A DNA stretch of 64,000 nucleotides from Paenibacillus sp. KS-LC4 (GTDB taxonomy: Bacteria > Bacillota > Bacilli > Paenibacillales > Paenibacillaceae), in contig NZ_CP145905.1 of the NCBI RefSeq assembly GCF_036894955.1, positions 1,371,501-1,435,500 of the forward strand, in the 5' to 3' direction. The notes below the pieces were generated by a model. It was not told the DNA's origin. It did no database searches and saw only the letters and a program-made list of their open reading frames with translations. Position numbers and translations under genes: made by a program. Of this stretch, positions 9,271-18,265 are shown one piece after another (the first letter of the stretch is position 1; each line of letters opens with the position of its first letter).

Positions 9271-10476
9271 CTATTTCCGCAGCTCGCTATACTGCCGATG
9301 AATCCGGTTCTCGGGGTTCCGATCCACCGTATATAGCACGGCGAGAAAAAACCATTCCAGCGGCTTCATCAGCAGGTAAACGACATCGGCAGACCATGGC
9401 TGATTGATGTGCTTGCTGAGCGGATAGCCGTATTTATCGTAGCAGCGGCGGATGATTTTATGCGTTCGCGGCGCGTATTCCTCGATAATATTTTCAAAAG
9501 CATTCGCAACCAGCAGTTGGCGGTTGACGACGATTCTGGAGCCGTGCCGCAGCCCGGCGCGCAGCGGCTTGACGATTTTGCGATGCCCTCTCACCGAAAC
9601 GGTGCATAAATAATGGCCGTCTCCTGGCACGATAACGGGCGGAGGTGCTGGCAATTGCGAATAATGAAAGCTGCTCGTCTCGAGAAATACGCGGATGAAG
9701 CTATCGGGGCGCTGCCCGAACAGCATCAGCAGCAGCTGGACGATTAGCATGACTGGGAAAAAAGCAATCGACCAGAGCAGCGGCAGCCGGGAATATTTTT
9801 GGCGAAAATAGTCCAAGCACCGCAGCCATTTGCTGCTGTACACGATCTCTTCTTGCTGGGAGCTGTGCATAAACGCATTGGCGGAATGCTTAAGCTCAGC
9901 GACATATAGTCCGATTAAGCAAGCGAAGCCTAAATGCAGCAAAATAATAGGAGTGGCTCCAGCGGAATCATCACCGTAACGGCCGAAGCCGATATGCGCG
10001 AAATACAAGATAGCGAAGATGACATTGGCAATGAGGAGAACAGAGGCTGCTGCAAAAAGAATTGGCGACAAAGCCCCCCTAGTTAATTTTAATGCCCAAT
10101 AGGCGAAGCAGCTCAAAATAAAGCTGCAAATAACGGTCACGACATAATCATTGGACAAAGTAGCGTAGCCATTCAGAAAGTTCCCCGTTAGATCACTCTG
10201 TTGCAGCGGCAAGCCTCCTGCTATACCATAGCTGTTGAATAAAAAGCCTAAACCTATAAACCCCGCCATGGCGATGAAGCACAGAATCTCCATTATTGTC
10301 ACATAAACCTTTTTAACGGCTGTGCGTTCATTTACAATCCAGCTGCGAATCATTAATACGATGGAACTGACCGGGAAAAGAAAGATAGCAATAAATAATA
10401 GCAAATAAAAAAGCAAACTCTTCTCTCCTTCATTGAGGCGGACAACGATGCTGTTAATCCCCTTTGTATGTATCAT
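9271..10476 (-). CDS. Polytopic membrane protein with DUF6688-like C-terminus
   Basis: 401 residues. The first half has about six to seven hydrophobic segments. The C-terminal region is soluble-looking and contains GHYLCTVSVRGHRKIVKPLR and RLGSRIVVNRQLL-like conserved stretches ending in an NRQLLVANAFENII block (about residues 310-335). From memory this tail resembles DUF6688, an uncharacterised family of Firmicutes and Bacteroidetes; I could not verify that. The start at 10476 follows AGAGGATAG closely. It lies between the two halves of the sugar transport locus on the opposite strand. No function can be assigned. Confidence 0.7.
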   Translation of the reverse strand: MIHTKGINSIVVRLNEGEKSLLFYLLLFIAIFLFPVSSIVLMIRSWIVNERTAVKKVYVTIMEILCFIAMAGFIGLGFLFNSYGIAGGLPLQQSDLTGNFLNGYATLSNDYVVTVICSFILSCFAYWALKLTRGALSPILFAAASVLLIANVIFAILYFAHIGFGRYGDDSAGATPIILLHLGFACLIGLYVAELKHSANAFMHSSQQEEIVYSSKWLRCLDYFRQKYSRLPLLWSIAFFPVMLIVQLLLMLFGQRPDSFIRVFLETSSFHYSQLPAPPPVIVPGDGHYLCTVSVRGHRKIVKPLRAGLRHGSRIVVNRQLLVANAFENIIEEYAPRTHKIIRRCYDKYGYPLSKHINQPWSADVVYLLMKPLEWFFLAVLYTVDRNPENRIHRQYSELRK

Positions 10477-10585
10477 CTATCCTCTCATATTTACCCAATT
10501 CCGGTCTAGCCGACGCGAATTTTTTTTTCGAAACAGCCATTTTTAAAAAAGGAGTTGCGCGAATCATGTAGAAATGATAAATTAA

Positions 10586-10626
10586 CGAACATGAACAATC
10601 ACAAAAGAAAGTAAATGAACATCTAA
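10586..10626 (+). promoter_or_regulatory. Candidate DeoR operator region of the sugar transporter operon
   Basis: The direct repeats ATGAACAATC (10591-10600) and ATGAACATCT (10615-10624) are 24 bases apart. ATCACAAA (10598-10605) is shared with the region before the deoR-type gene. Location and repetition suit a DeoR-family operator; this is inference only. Confidence 0.35.
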
Positions 10627-10687
10627 AGTGACTGGAAAAAGCTATTTCATGTTTGCTTTAAATAAGCTGACGAATAGGAGCAAGCCG

Positions 10688-12202
10688 ATGGAGCCATATG
10701 TTTTAGAATTGAAAGCGATTACAAAAATATTTCCCGGAGTGAAGGCGCTGAGCGATGTCATGTTCCAGCTGGCACCCGGCGAAATCCATGCGTTAATGGG
10801 TGAAAATGGGGCAGGCAAATCCACCTTCATTAAAATCATTACCGGCGTGCATGCGCCAACTGAAGGCGAGATGTATGTGAATGGACAGAAGGTACAGTTT
10901 CAAAGCCCGAATGACGCGAAGCGGCTCGGCATTGCCGCGATTTATCAGCATGTGACCTGCTATCCGGATCTCAGTGTGACGGAAAATATTTTTATGGGTC
11001 ATGAAAAGGTTCAAAAAGGGACGCGCCGCATCCGCTGGGGCGAGATGCACAAGGAAGCGCAAAGGCTGCTGGATGACCTTGGCGCAAAATTCAGCCCGCG
11101 TACGCTGATGGGCTCGCTAAGCGTAGCGGAGCAGCAAATCGTCGAAATTGCGAAAGCGCTGTCAACCGATGCGAAAATCATCATTATGGATGAGCCGACA
11201 GCGGCGCTTACTAAGCGGGAGAGCGAGGAGCTATATCGGATCACAGAGCGGCTGCGGGATCGCGGTGCTTCGATTATTTTTATTTCCCATCGCTTCGAGG
11301 ATATGTATCGCCTAGCTAGCAAGGTGACCGTGTTCCGCGATGGCAAATATATCGGCAGCTGGAAGGTCGATGAAATTGACAATAAGGATTTAATCGTCGC
11401 CATGGTGGGCCGTGAAATTACGCAGCTGTTCCCGAAGACGGAGGCGACGCTTGGGGATGAGGTGCTGAGGACGGAGGGGCTGGGCAGAACGGGCTATTTC
11501 GCAGATATTTCCTTTTCGCTGCGGCGCGGAGAAATATTAGGCTTTACCGGACTTGTAGGCGCAGGCCGCACAGAGGTATTCCAAAGCCTGTTCGGCATTG
11601 ATGCGTATGACAGAGGACAGGTGTTTGTGAAGGGTGAGCCGGCTCGAATTGAAAATCCGCAGCAGGCGATGAAGCTTGGCATTGGCTATTTGCCTGAGGA
11701 TCGGCAGAAGCAGGGGCTGGTGCTGGATTGGGAAATTTCGCGCAATATTACGCTGACCTCGCTTGAACGCTTCGTCAGCAAGGGCTCGCTGGATACGGCG
11801 AAGGAGGAGGAGGAAGCGGTTAGGCTGGCGCAAAAAATGAACGTCAAGGCGCCGAGCATTTACCAGCTGGTCAGCTCGCTGTCGGGCGGCAACCAGCAGA
11901 AGGTGGTATTCGCCAAGCTGCTGACCGCCGACCTCGACATTCTCATTCTCGATGAGCCGACGAAGGGTGTAGATGTTGGCGCAAAATCAGCCATCTATGA
12001 AATTATTAGCACTCTGGCAGGGCAAGGCTACGGCGTCGTTATGATTTCCTCGGAAATGCCGGAAATTATCGGGATGTGCGATCGGGTCGCGGTGATGCGC
12101 GAAGGCCGGATTACGGCGATGCTCGGTCAGGGCGAGGTGACGCAGGAAAATATTTTGCAGGCGGCGATGGAAAGCCGCAGCCCGAATGAGGCGCTGGCTT
12201 AG
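10688..12202 (+). CDS. Sugar ABC importer ATPase, RbsA/MglA type (second copy)
   Basis: 504-residue double-cassette ATPase. Cassette 1 has [24 protein letters not shown] and [11 protein letters not shown]. Cassette 2 has GLVGAGRTE, LSGGNQQKVVFAK and ILILDEPTKGVD. It is closer to the family consensus than the copy at 7164. ATG 10688 follows AGGAGC at 8 bases; the in-frame extension to 10628 lacks a site. It is the first gene of an ATPase-permease-permease-binding protein order, the standard layout of class CUT2 carbohydrate importers. It energises uptake through the two permeases downstream. Confidence 0.92.
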   Translation: MEPYVLELKAITKIFPGVKALSDVMFQLAPGEIHALMGENGAGKSTFIKIITGVHAPTEGEMYVNGQKVQFQSPNDAKRLGIAAIYQHVTCYPDLSVTENIFMGHEKVQKGTRRIRWGEMHKEAQRLLDDLGAKFSPRTLMGSLSVAEQQIVEIAKALSTDAKIIIMDEPTAALTKRESEELYRITERLRDRGASIIFISHRFEDMYRLASKVTVFRDGKYIGSWKVDEIDNKDLIVAMVGREITQLFPKTEATLGDEVLRTEGLGRTGYFADISFSLRRGEILGFTGLVGAGRTEVFQSLFGIDAYDRGQVFVKGEPARIENPQQAMKLGIGYLPEDRQKQGLVLDWEISRNITLTSLERFVSKGSLDTAKEEEEAVRLAQKMNVKAPSIYQLVSSLSGGNQQKVVFAKLLTADLDILILDEPTKGVDVGAKSAIYEIISTLAGQGYGVVMISSEMPEIIGMCDRVAVMREGRITAMLGQGEVTQENILQAAMESRSPNEALA

Positions 12203-12315
12203 CGAAGTCGAGCTTAAGCAAGAGCAGTTCGCTTCCGCTGCTGATGCGGGGCCATACGCAAGCGTTATTTTTGAACAGAGAATAGTCCATTATGAACGAA
12301 AAGGGTGGGACGGCA

Positions 12316-13353
12316 ATGGCCGAAACAAAAATGGCTGCCAAGGGGTTAGTGAACAAGCCAGCAGAGAAGCAGTCGCTGAGCGCTATGGTCGCGAAGTTTC
12401 GTGAGCTGGGATTGTTAGCATTTATTATTGTGCTGTCACTCCTCGTGCAGCTGCGCAATCCAAGCTTTCTAACGCTGGAAAATATGAACGATATGATTAC
12501 GAACACGGCAATCTTAAGCATTTTGGCGGTAGGCATGATGCTCGTCATCATTACGAGAGGCATCGACCTGTCGATTGGGGCGACGCTGGCGCTATCAGGC
12601 ATGGTTGCTGCGCTGACGGTTAACGCGTTCCCAGAGGTCAATCCGCTGATTGCGATTTTGCTGGGAACAGCTGTCGGGCTAGTGTGCGGCGTCGTACTCG
12701 GGTTTCTCATTGCAAAAATGGGCATTCTCCCGATTATCGCCACACTCGGCATGATGAATGTGTTTCGCGGGCTGACCTTTATGGCGAGCGGCGGCAAATG
12801 GGTAAGTGCCCATCAAATGCCAACAAGCTTTAAAGCGATTGCCACAGGCTCGATTTTTGGAATTAATACGCTGATTGTTATTGCAGTCGTCATTTATATT
12901 GTGTTTTATTATTTCATCAATCACACCCGTACCGGCAGACAAATATATGCGGTGGGCAGCAATCCAGAGTCGGCGAAAATAAGCGGCATTCGCAATGACC
13001 GGATTTTATGGCTCGTCTATTCGATTATGGGCGGCTTATCTGGTCTTGCAGGCGTGCTATGGGTATCGAAGTTCGCTTCAGCGCAAGGGGATACAGCTAT
13101 GGGCTACGAGCTAAGCGTTATCGCAGCTTGTGTACTTGGCGGGGTTAGCATTGCAGGCGGCTCGGGAAAAGTGTCCGGTGTTATATTAGGCTCGATATTG
13201 CTCGGCATCCTTAATAATGCACTGCCGCTTATTAATGTATCGCCTTTTTGGCAGATGGGCATTCAAGGCTCGATTATATTGATCGCTGTTATTACGAATG
13301 CGCTCGTTAAACGGGGCGTTGACCGCAATAACCTCATGAGGAGGAACATTTAA
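12316..13353 (+). CDS. Sugar ABC importer permease 1, RbsC type
   Basis: 345-residue inner membrane permease (BPD_transp_2 family) with about eight to ten hydrophobic segments. The family signature VIITRGIDLSIGATLALSGM is present at about residues 75-94. ATG 12316 follows GGGTGGGA; the in-frame ATG at 12292 is possible but lacks a site. It lies 113 bases after the ATPase gene and overlaps the ribosome binding site of the next permease gene. It forms the transmembrane channel together with permease 2. Confidence 0.9.
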   Translation: MAETKMAAKGLVNKPAEKQSLSAMVAKFRELGLLAFIIVLSLLVQLRNPSFLTLENMNDMITNTAILSILAVGMMLVIITRGIDLSIGATLALSGMVAALTVNAFPEVNPLIAILLGTAVGLVCGVVLGFLIAKMGILPIIATLGMMNVFRGLTFMASGGKWVSAHQMPTSFKAIATGSIFGINTLIVIAVVIYIVFYYFINHTRTGRQIYAVGSNPESAKISGIRNDRILWLVYSIMGGLSGLAGVLWVSKFASAQGDTAMGYELSVIAACVLGGVSIAGGSGKVSGVILGSILLGILNNALPLINVSPFWQMGIQGSIILIAVITNALVKRGVDRNNLMRRNI

Positions 13354-13355
13354 CG

Positions 13356-14348
13356 ATGGAAACACGTGTCATTTCGGGCAGCCGGGCCTTTTCATGGAAG
13401 CGCTTTTTTATGCAATGGGAATGGATGCTGGTGCTGATTTTTATTGCCGTAAACATTATGAACATGAATTTGTCGGAGTATTATTGGAGCTTTGACAGCC
13501 TCAGGGATGCGACGATGACCTTTCTCGATAAAGCCTTTATCGTGCTGCCGATGGTGCTGATCATTATACTCGGGGACATTGATATTTCTGTAGCGTCGAT
13601 TGTTGCATTATCCTCTGTCATTATGGCCGATCTCTATAACTCGGGCGTTCCCATGCCGATCGCAATGCTCATTTGCCTCGGTGTTGGACTTGTATGCGGC
13701 TTCATTAATGGCCTATTAGTCGTCAAGTTCAAGGAGCTCTCCTCGGTCATTGTGACGCTGGCAACGATGATCATTTATCGCGGCATCGCTTATATTTTGC
13801 TTGAGGATCAAGCGGCAGGCAAGTTTCCCGACTGGTTTAGCTTTCTTGGCTGGGGCTATGTTGGCCCGGTTCCATTTATCCTTATTGTGTTCGCAGCATT
13901 TGCGGCGGTGTTCATCGTGCTGCTGCACCGCACAACCTTCGGACGACGCATCTATGCGATGGGCAATAATTTGACAGCCAGCCGCTTCTCGGGTATTCGC
14001 GTCGACCGGATGAAAATTATCGTCTTCACCTTGGCGGGCCTAATGGCGGCAGTTACAGCGCTATTCCTCACCTCGCGTATGGGCAGCACAAGGCCGAATG
14101 TGGCAACAGGCTATGAGCTGGATGTTATTGCAATGGTTGTGCTCGGCGGTATCAGTACAGCGGGTGGAAAAGGACGAATGATTGGCGCGATTTTGGCCGT
14201 GTTCTTAATCGGCTTCCTGCGCTACGGCCTCGGTCTGGTCAATGTGCCCGCACAAGTGCTGCTCATTATTCTTGGTTTGCTGCTTATCGTAGCGGTTATG
14301 CTGCCGAAGCTGAAGCTGTTTTCTCTTACAAGAAAGGAGAGCAGCTAA
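13356..14348 (+). CDS. Sugar ABC importer permease 2, RbsC type
   Basis: 330-residue permease of the same family as its upstream neighbour, with LGDIDISVASIVALSS as the diverged family signature (about residues 70-85) and about eight hydrophobic segments. GAGGAGGAACATTTAACG leads into ATG 13356, and the ribosome binding site lies inside the end of permease 1, so translation is probably coupled. Having two distinct permeases, rather than one homodimer, is characteristic of rhamnose and AI-2 type CUT2 importers. Confidence 0.9.
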   Translation: METRVISGSRAFSWKRFFMQWEWMLVLIFIAVNIMNMNLSEYYWSFDSLRDATMTFLDKAFIVLPMVLIIILGDIDISVASIVALSSVIMADLYNSGVPMPIAMLICLGVGLVCGFINGLLVVKFKELSSVIVTLATMIIYRGIAYILLEDQAAGKFPDWFSFLGWGYVGPVPFILIVFAAFAAVFIVLLHRTTFGRRIYAMGNNLTASRFSGIRVDRMKIIVFTLAGLMAAVTALFLTSRMGSTRPNVATGYELDVIAMVVLGGISTAGGKGRMIGAILAVFLIGFLRYGLGLVNVPAQVLLIILGLLLIVAVMLPKLKLFSLTRKESS

Positions 14349-14541
14349 GGACAAAGGCGCGGTTGTAATACCGTGTAGAGGTAAGGGGATGCAGAGTAAT
14401 TGCAGAGCGGTAAACGGCAGCATTTTTAACAGGAGCGGGAGTGGCAGCAGAGAGCAGAGCGTTTCGTTTGCGGCAGCCTGCCCGACTCATCCGGAAGAAA
14501 TGCAGCTTTTTATATATATACATTAAAGGGAGGCAATACAG

Positions 14542-15591
14542 ATGAAGAAGGTTGTAGCGACATTTTTGACAGTGATTATGGTGTTAACGCTTTTAGCCGC
14601 ATGCAGCACATCGACGAATAAAGCAGGAGAAACGAGCAGCGATGCCGGGGCGAGCGGCGGCAAGAAGAAATTTGCAATCATCTTTAAAAATACAGGCAAC
14701 CCTTACGGCGAAAAGGAGATGGAGGGGTTTCAGCAGGCGATTGAGGAGCTTGGTCACGAAGCGATTTTGAAGGCACCGGATCAGCCAACTGCCGAAGCGC
14801 AAATCCAAATGATTGAAGAGCTGATTTCGCAAAAGGTTTCAGCTATCGCCATTGTAGGTAATGATCCTGATGCCCTCCAGCCAGCATTGAAAAAAGCGAT
14901 GGACCAAGGCATTAAGGTGCTCTCGCTTGATTCCGCCGTTAACGGTGAAAGCCGTATGGTGCATATTAACCAAGCTGACCCAGAGCGGATCGGGCGTGTG
15001 CAAATACAGGCTATTTCCGATATGATCGGCGGTAAAGGGCAAATTGCGGTACTCAGCGCAACCTCTCAGGCGACGAACCAGAATACATGGATTGAATGGA
15101 TGAGAACGGAGCTGGAAGACCCGAAATATAAAGAAATCGAGCTAGTGAAGGTTGCTTACGGCGACGATCTGCGGGATAAAAGCGTATCGGAAACAGAAGC
15201 ACTGCTTAAATCATATCCTGATCTTAAGGGCATTATTGCGCCAACGACGGTAGGAATTGCAGCAGCAGGCAAAGTGCTGACCGACAAAGGACTGAAGGGC
15301 AAAGTGCATTTGACAGGTCTTGGCCTGCCGAGCGAAATGGCGGAATACATTGAAAGCGGCGTAAGTGAATGGATGTACTTGTGGAATCCGCTCGATGTAG
15401 GCTACTTGTCCGGCTATGCGGCTGATGCGCTCGTCAACGGTACGATTACAGGCGAGGTAGGCGACAAATTTACGGCAGGACGTCTCGGCGATAAGGAAGT
15501 CATTGTCGACATTGGCGGCACGCAGATTATGCTAGGCGATCCGTTTAAATTTGATGCAGCCAACATTGCCGAGTGGAAGGAAGTTTACTAA
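14542..15591 (+). CDS. Sugar-binding lipoprotein, probably rhamnose ABC importer (RhaS-like)
   Basis: 349 residues. A lipoprotein signal with lipobox LAAC (Cys at about residue 21) anchors it outside the membrane. A periplasmic-binding-protein-like domain (Peripla_BP_4) follows. Stretches such as KNTGNPYGEKEMEGF, KAPDQPTAEAQIQMIEE and ATSQATNQNTWIEWM match what I remember of rhamnose-binding RhaS proteins closely. The ATG follows AAGGGAGG. It completes the operon ATPase-permease-permease-binding protein. Rhamnose is the best guess; no rhamnose catabolic genes are in the window to confirm it. Confidence 0.85.
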   Translation: MKKVVATFLTVIMVLTLLAACSTSTNKAGETSSDAGASGGKKKFAIIFKNTGNPYGEKEMEGFQQAIEELGHEAILKAPDQPTAEAQIQMIEELISQKVSAIAIVGNDPDALQPALKKAMDQGIKVLSLDSAVNGESRMVHINQADPERIGRVQIQAISDMIGGKGQIAVLSATSQATNQNTWIEWMRTELEDPKYKEIELVKVAYGDDLRDKSVSETEALLKSYPDLKGIIAPTTVGIAAAGKVLTDKGLKGKVHLTGLGLPSEMAEYIESGVSEWMYLWNPLDVGYLSGYAADALVNGTITGEVGDKFTAGRLGDKEVIVDIGGTQIMLGDPFKFDAANIAEWKEVY

Positions 15592-15923
15592 AGCTAAACG
15601 AGGCTAAGAACGAGGCGTGCTCTCCTATATGGCAGAGAGTAAAGTATGCAGCCGTTGGAATGCGATTACGTCAAAAATGGTGCAAGGCTCCTTTGATTTT
15701 CAGCAACAAGAGCCAATTAAGCGGCCGCGCAAAATTTTTTTTCTGAAATAGCGTTTCGAAGCGATCCACCTCAGTCCCTGTCGTTATGCGGTTTCCAAGG
15801 TAAAGTGTTGCCCTGCTGCATAAAAGTACGCATAAGGTCAACACTGTTTCTCTAGACCCACTCTGGTTTAGTCGGGTATGATACCTTTACTTGGAGATCA
15901 TTAGGAAATGAGGTAAGGACGCT
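15592..15923. other. Intergenic region before the cation efflux gene
   Basis: 332 bases without a credible gene. An imperfect inverted repeat CTAGACC/GGTTTAG lies near 15853-15872. A TATGAT at about 15878 could be a -10 for the downstream gene, but no matching -35 is clear. No U-tract terminator for the binding-protein gene is evident. Confidence 0.4.
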
Positions 15924-16811
15924 TTGGATCAGTATGAAAAAATCAAGCAGGGCGAGAAGGGTGCTTGGCTCAGCATTGCGACGTATTTGACGCTGACTGC
16001 ATTAAAGCTAGGAGGCGGCTACTATTTTGCTTCAGGTGCGCTCGTTGCGGACGGTTTTAACAATTTAACGGATATTGTGGCTTCGCTTGCGGTGCTTATC
16101 GGGCTGCGAATTTCACAGAAGCCGCCGGATAAAGATCATCCTTATGGACATTTTCGGGCAGAGACGATTGCCGCGCTGATTGCGTCCTTTATTATGGCAA
16201 CGGTCGGCATTCAAGTATTGATTACAGCTGTCGGCTCGTTGTGGTCGGGAAAAGAAGCGGCGCCATCGCTTAACTCGGCTTGGATCGCTATTTTTTCTGC
16301 TGTCGTCATGCTGAGCGTTTATGTTTACAATCGGCGGCTGGCGAAGCGGATTAACAATCAGGCGCTGATGGCGGCGGCAAAGGATAATTTATCCGATGCG
16401 CTCGTCAGTACGGGAGCTGCGATTGGTATTATCGGCGCTCAGTTTGGCCTTCCATGGCTCGATCCAGTAGCGGCAATTGCGGTTGGTATTATTATTTGCA
16501 AGACGGCTTGGGAAATTTTCTACAGCTCGACCCATGCGCTGACGGATGGCTTTGACGAGAATGAGCTGACGACGCTCAGGGCGACGATTGAACGTACGAA
16601 AGGGGTTAAATCCATTAAGGATATTAAAGCCCGCGTTCATGGCAGCAACGTGCTGGTTGACGTCATTGTACAGGTTGATCCCGAGCTCACACTGATCGAA
16701 AGCCATGTCATTTGTGATGACATTGAGCATCGCATGGAGCGCAAGCACAATATTATGAGTGTTCATGTCCATGTAGAGCCCCATGAGCTTGATGGTGTCA
16801 AATTCGAGTGA
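15924..16811 (+). CDS. Cation diffusion facilitator (CDF) family transporter
   Basis: 295-residue metal cation/proton antiporter, probably exporting Zn, Fe or Mn. It has six hydrophobic segments and a cytoplasmic C-terminal domain (about 210-290) with a histidine-rich end (MSVHVHVEPHE). DGFNNLTD in TM2 and DNLSDA in TM5 carry the acidic metal-site residues; the usual TM5 histidine is replaced by Asp. DHPYGHFRAETIAALI is the CDF signature. The TTG start at 15924 is preceded by GAGGTAAGGA. It appears to be transcribed alone. Confidence 0.92.
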   Translation: MDQYEKIKQGEKGAWLSIATYLTLTALKLGGGYYFASGALVADGFNNLTDIVASLAVLIGLRISQKPPDKDHPYGHFRAETIAALIASFIMATVGIQVLITAVGSLWSGKEAAPSLNSAWIAIFSAVVMLSVYVYNRRLAKRINNQALMAAAKDNLSDALVSTGAAIGIIGAQFGLPWLDPVAAIAVGIIICKTAWEIFYSSTHALTDGFDENELTTLRATIERTKGVKSIKDIKARVHGSNVLVDVIVQVDPELTLIESHVICDDIEHRMERKHNIMSVHVHVEPHELDGVKFE

Positions 16812-16978
16812 ACGGTCGAAAAAGTTGTCGAATAATAGGGATGTAATTGTTCCCAAGGGAAAATAATCCATTTGATATGATGCTTTAGTCTTAAATGAAT
16901 TTTGTGACTATAGACTTACTTTCCAGAGCTAGTAAATCAAGCATTAAAGTCAGTAACAGCAGTAGTTACAGAGCTTTG
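16812..16978. other. Intergenic spacer after the CDF gene
   Basis: No gene is supported. It holds a small TTCCC-AA-GGGAA inverted repeat near 16849-16860 and leads into a strong terminator. A 63-codon open frame starting at 16895 runs through that terminator and is not credible. Confidence 0.5.
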
Positions 16979-17023
16979 GACGAAGAGGTCGATCGCAAAT
17001 GCGAAGGCCTCTTCGTTTTTTTA
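16979..17023 (+). terminator. Rho-independent terminator
   Basis: Outer arms ACGAAGAGG (16980-16988) and CCTCTTCGT (17008-17016) enclose an inner TCGC-AAAT-GCGA hairpin. Seven T residues follow. It is probably the end of the CDF transcript, although it lies 168 bases after that stop. Confidence 0.85.
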
Positions 17024-17040
17024 TGTAAAAACTTAATGCT

Positions 17041-17075
17041 TCCTATTTACCAATTTTCCAAATTGGTAAATAGGA
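17041..17075. promoter_or_regulatory. 35-base perfect palindrome before the NlpC/P60 gene
   Basis: Two 16-base arms (TCCTATTTACCAATTT and its exact complement) are separated by TCC. No T tract follows on the plus strand, so it is not an obvious terminator. It lies 86 bases upstream of the SH3b-NlpC/P60 start. It could be a dimeric-repressor operator or a leader hairpin. Confidence 0.6.
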
Positions 17076-17161
17076 AAAAAGTTTGATGCTGGCAGCAAGT
17101 GAGCGCCTCTACAATGGTTGAAGCACCATTTATTTTTTATACAACCAAGGAGGCGTACAGC

Positions 17162-18139
17162 TTGAAACACACCATGAAAAAAAGGATGATCACTGCTGCT
17201 TTTACTGCATCCCTAATGCTCGGTTCTGTCTCGGCTTCAATTCCCACCGTAATGGCTGCTCAGAGCGCAACCGTAGATGCAGGCGTGAACTTCCGCAGCG
17301 CACCATCGGCCTCGGCTCCCGTAATTCGTATGCTTAAAAAAGGAGAACAAGTCACAATACTGGATGCGTCTAACGCATATTGGTACAAGCTTCAGGATTC
17401 CTCAGGCCGGACGGGCTATGCTTCGCCTTCCTATTTCTCGGTGCCCTCCGTAACGAATCCGAACGCGGCAACAGGTACTATTCAAAAATCGGTATCCTTT
17501 CGGACCGGCGCTTCGCTTTCGGCTAGCCGTATCCGTTATTTGCAGGCTGGCGAACAGGTAGTTATTGTATCGCAGCCAAACGGCAGCTGGTATGAGATTA
17601 AAGATTCTTCTGGACAAGCTGGCTACGTCAGCTCTCAATCCCAATATATTAGCGTCTCAGGCAGCTCAGGCGGATCGCCCGGCACTACAGCACCGTCTAC
17701 CGGGTCTGTGGAGAGCGTCATCGCGGCGGGGCTTAAATATTTAGGCACCCCCTATGAATACGGCTCAAGCCGCAGCAACACGGCAACCTTTGATTGTTCT
17801 GATTTTGTAAGGCAAGCTTTTCTGGATGGAGTAGGCATAAAGCTGCCTGCTGATTCGAGGGGGCAAGGAGATTATGTAGCGCAGCGAGGGAATGCAGTGA
17901 CGGACTGGCGCCAGCTTAAGCGTGGCGATATTATGTTTTTCATGTCTTATAAGGGAAGTAAGGCTTCTGCCTATGCCGGCACAAATAAATCGTCAGCCAC
18001 GATTACACATGATGGTATTTATTTGGGAGACGGCAAAATTTTGCATACATATTCCAATGAGGCGGGCGGCGTAACGATTAGCAGCATAGCAGGCACGCAT
18101 TGGGAATATCGTTTCCTGTATGGAGGCAGCGCGCTTTAG
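17162..18139 (+). CDS. Secreted SH3b-SH3b-NlpC/P60 cell-wall endopeptidase
   Basis: 325 residues. A signal peptide ends near IPTVMAA (about residue 33). Two bacterial SH3 domains (about 37-92 and 98-155) bind peptidoglycan, a Gly/Ser/Thr linker follows, and then an NlpC/P60 domain (about 175-325) cuts D-Glu-to-diamino-acid bonds in wall peptides. Catalytic Cys is in FDCSDFV and His in ITHDGIYLG; a further His is in KILHTYS. TTG 17162 is taken as the start because AAGGAGG (17147-17153) is 8 bases away; the nearer ATG at 17174 is too far. The gene is monocistronic. Confidence 0.92.
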   Translation: MKHTMKKRMITAAFTASLMLGSVSASIPTVMAAQSATVDAGVNFRSAPSASAPVIRMLKKGEQVTILDASNAYWYKLQDSSGRTGYASPSYFSVPSVTNPNAATGTIQKSVSFRTGASLSASRIRYLQAGEQVVIVSQPNGSWYEIKDSSGQAGYVSSQSQYISVSGSSGGSPGTTAPSTGSVESVIAAGLKYLGTPYEYGSSRSNTATFDCSDFVRQAFLDGVGIKLPADSRGQGDYVAQRGNAVTDWRQLKRGDIMFFMSYKGSKASAYAGTNKSSATITHDGIYLGDGKILHTYSNEAGGVTISSIAGTHWEYRFLYGGSAL

Positions 18140-18183
18140 GCGGAGTAAGAGTAAGAGTGTAGAGCACTTAAGCGGCATCTGTT

Positions 18184-18239
18184 ATAAAAAAATAAGGCCT
18201 CTGGCCTCCATCGCAAAGCAGCGATGGAGGCCAGAGGCC
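18184..18239 (-). terminator. Terminator of the acyltransferase gene
   Basis: A 19-base perfect stem (18196-18214 with 18221-18239) with loop AAAGCA. On the minus strand it is followed by TTATTTTTTTA. It may also stop the converging NlpC/P60 transcript. Confidence 0.9.
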
Positions 18240-18265
18240 GTTCATAGGGCACATATAACTCAAAT

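Noticed and set aside
16895..17086. 63-codon open frame after the CDF gene
   Set aside because: It has no ribosome binding site and runs through a strong terminator and into the palindrome.
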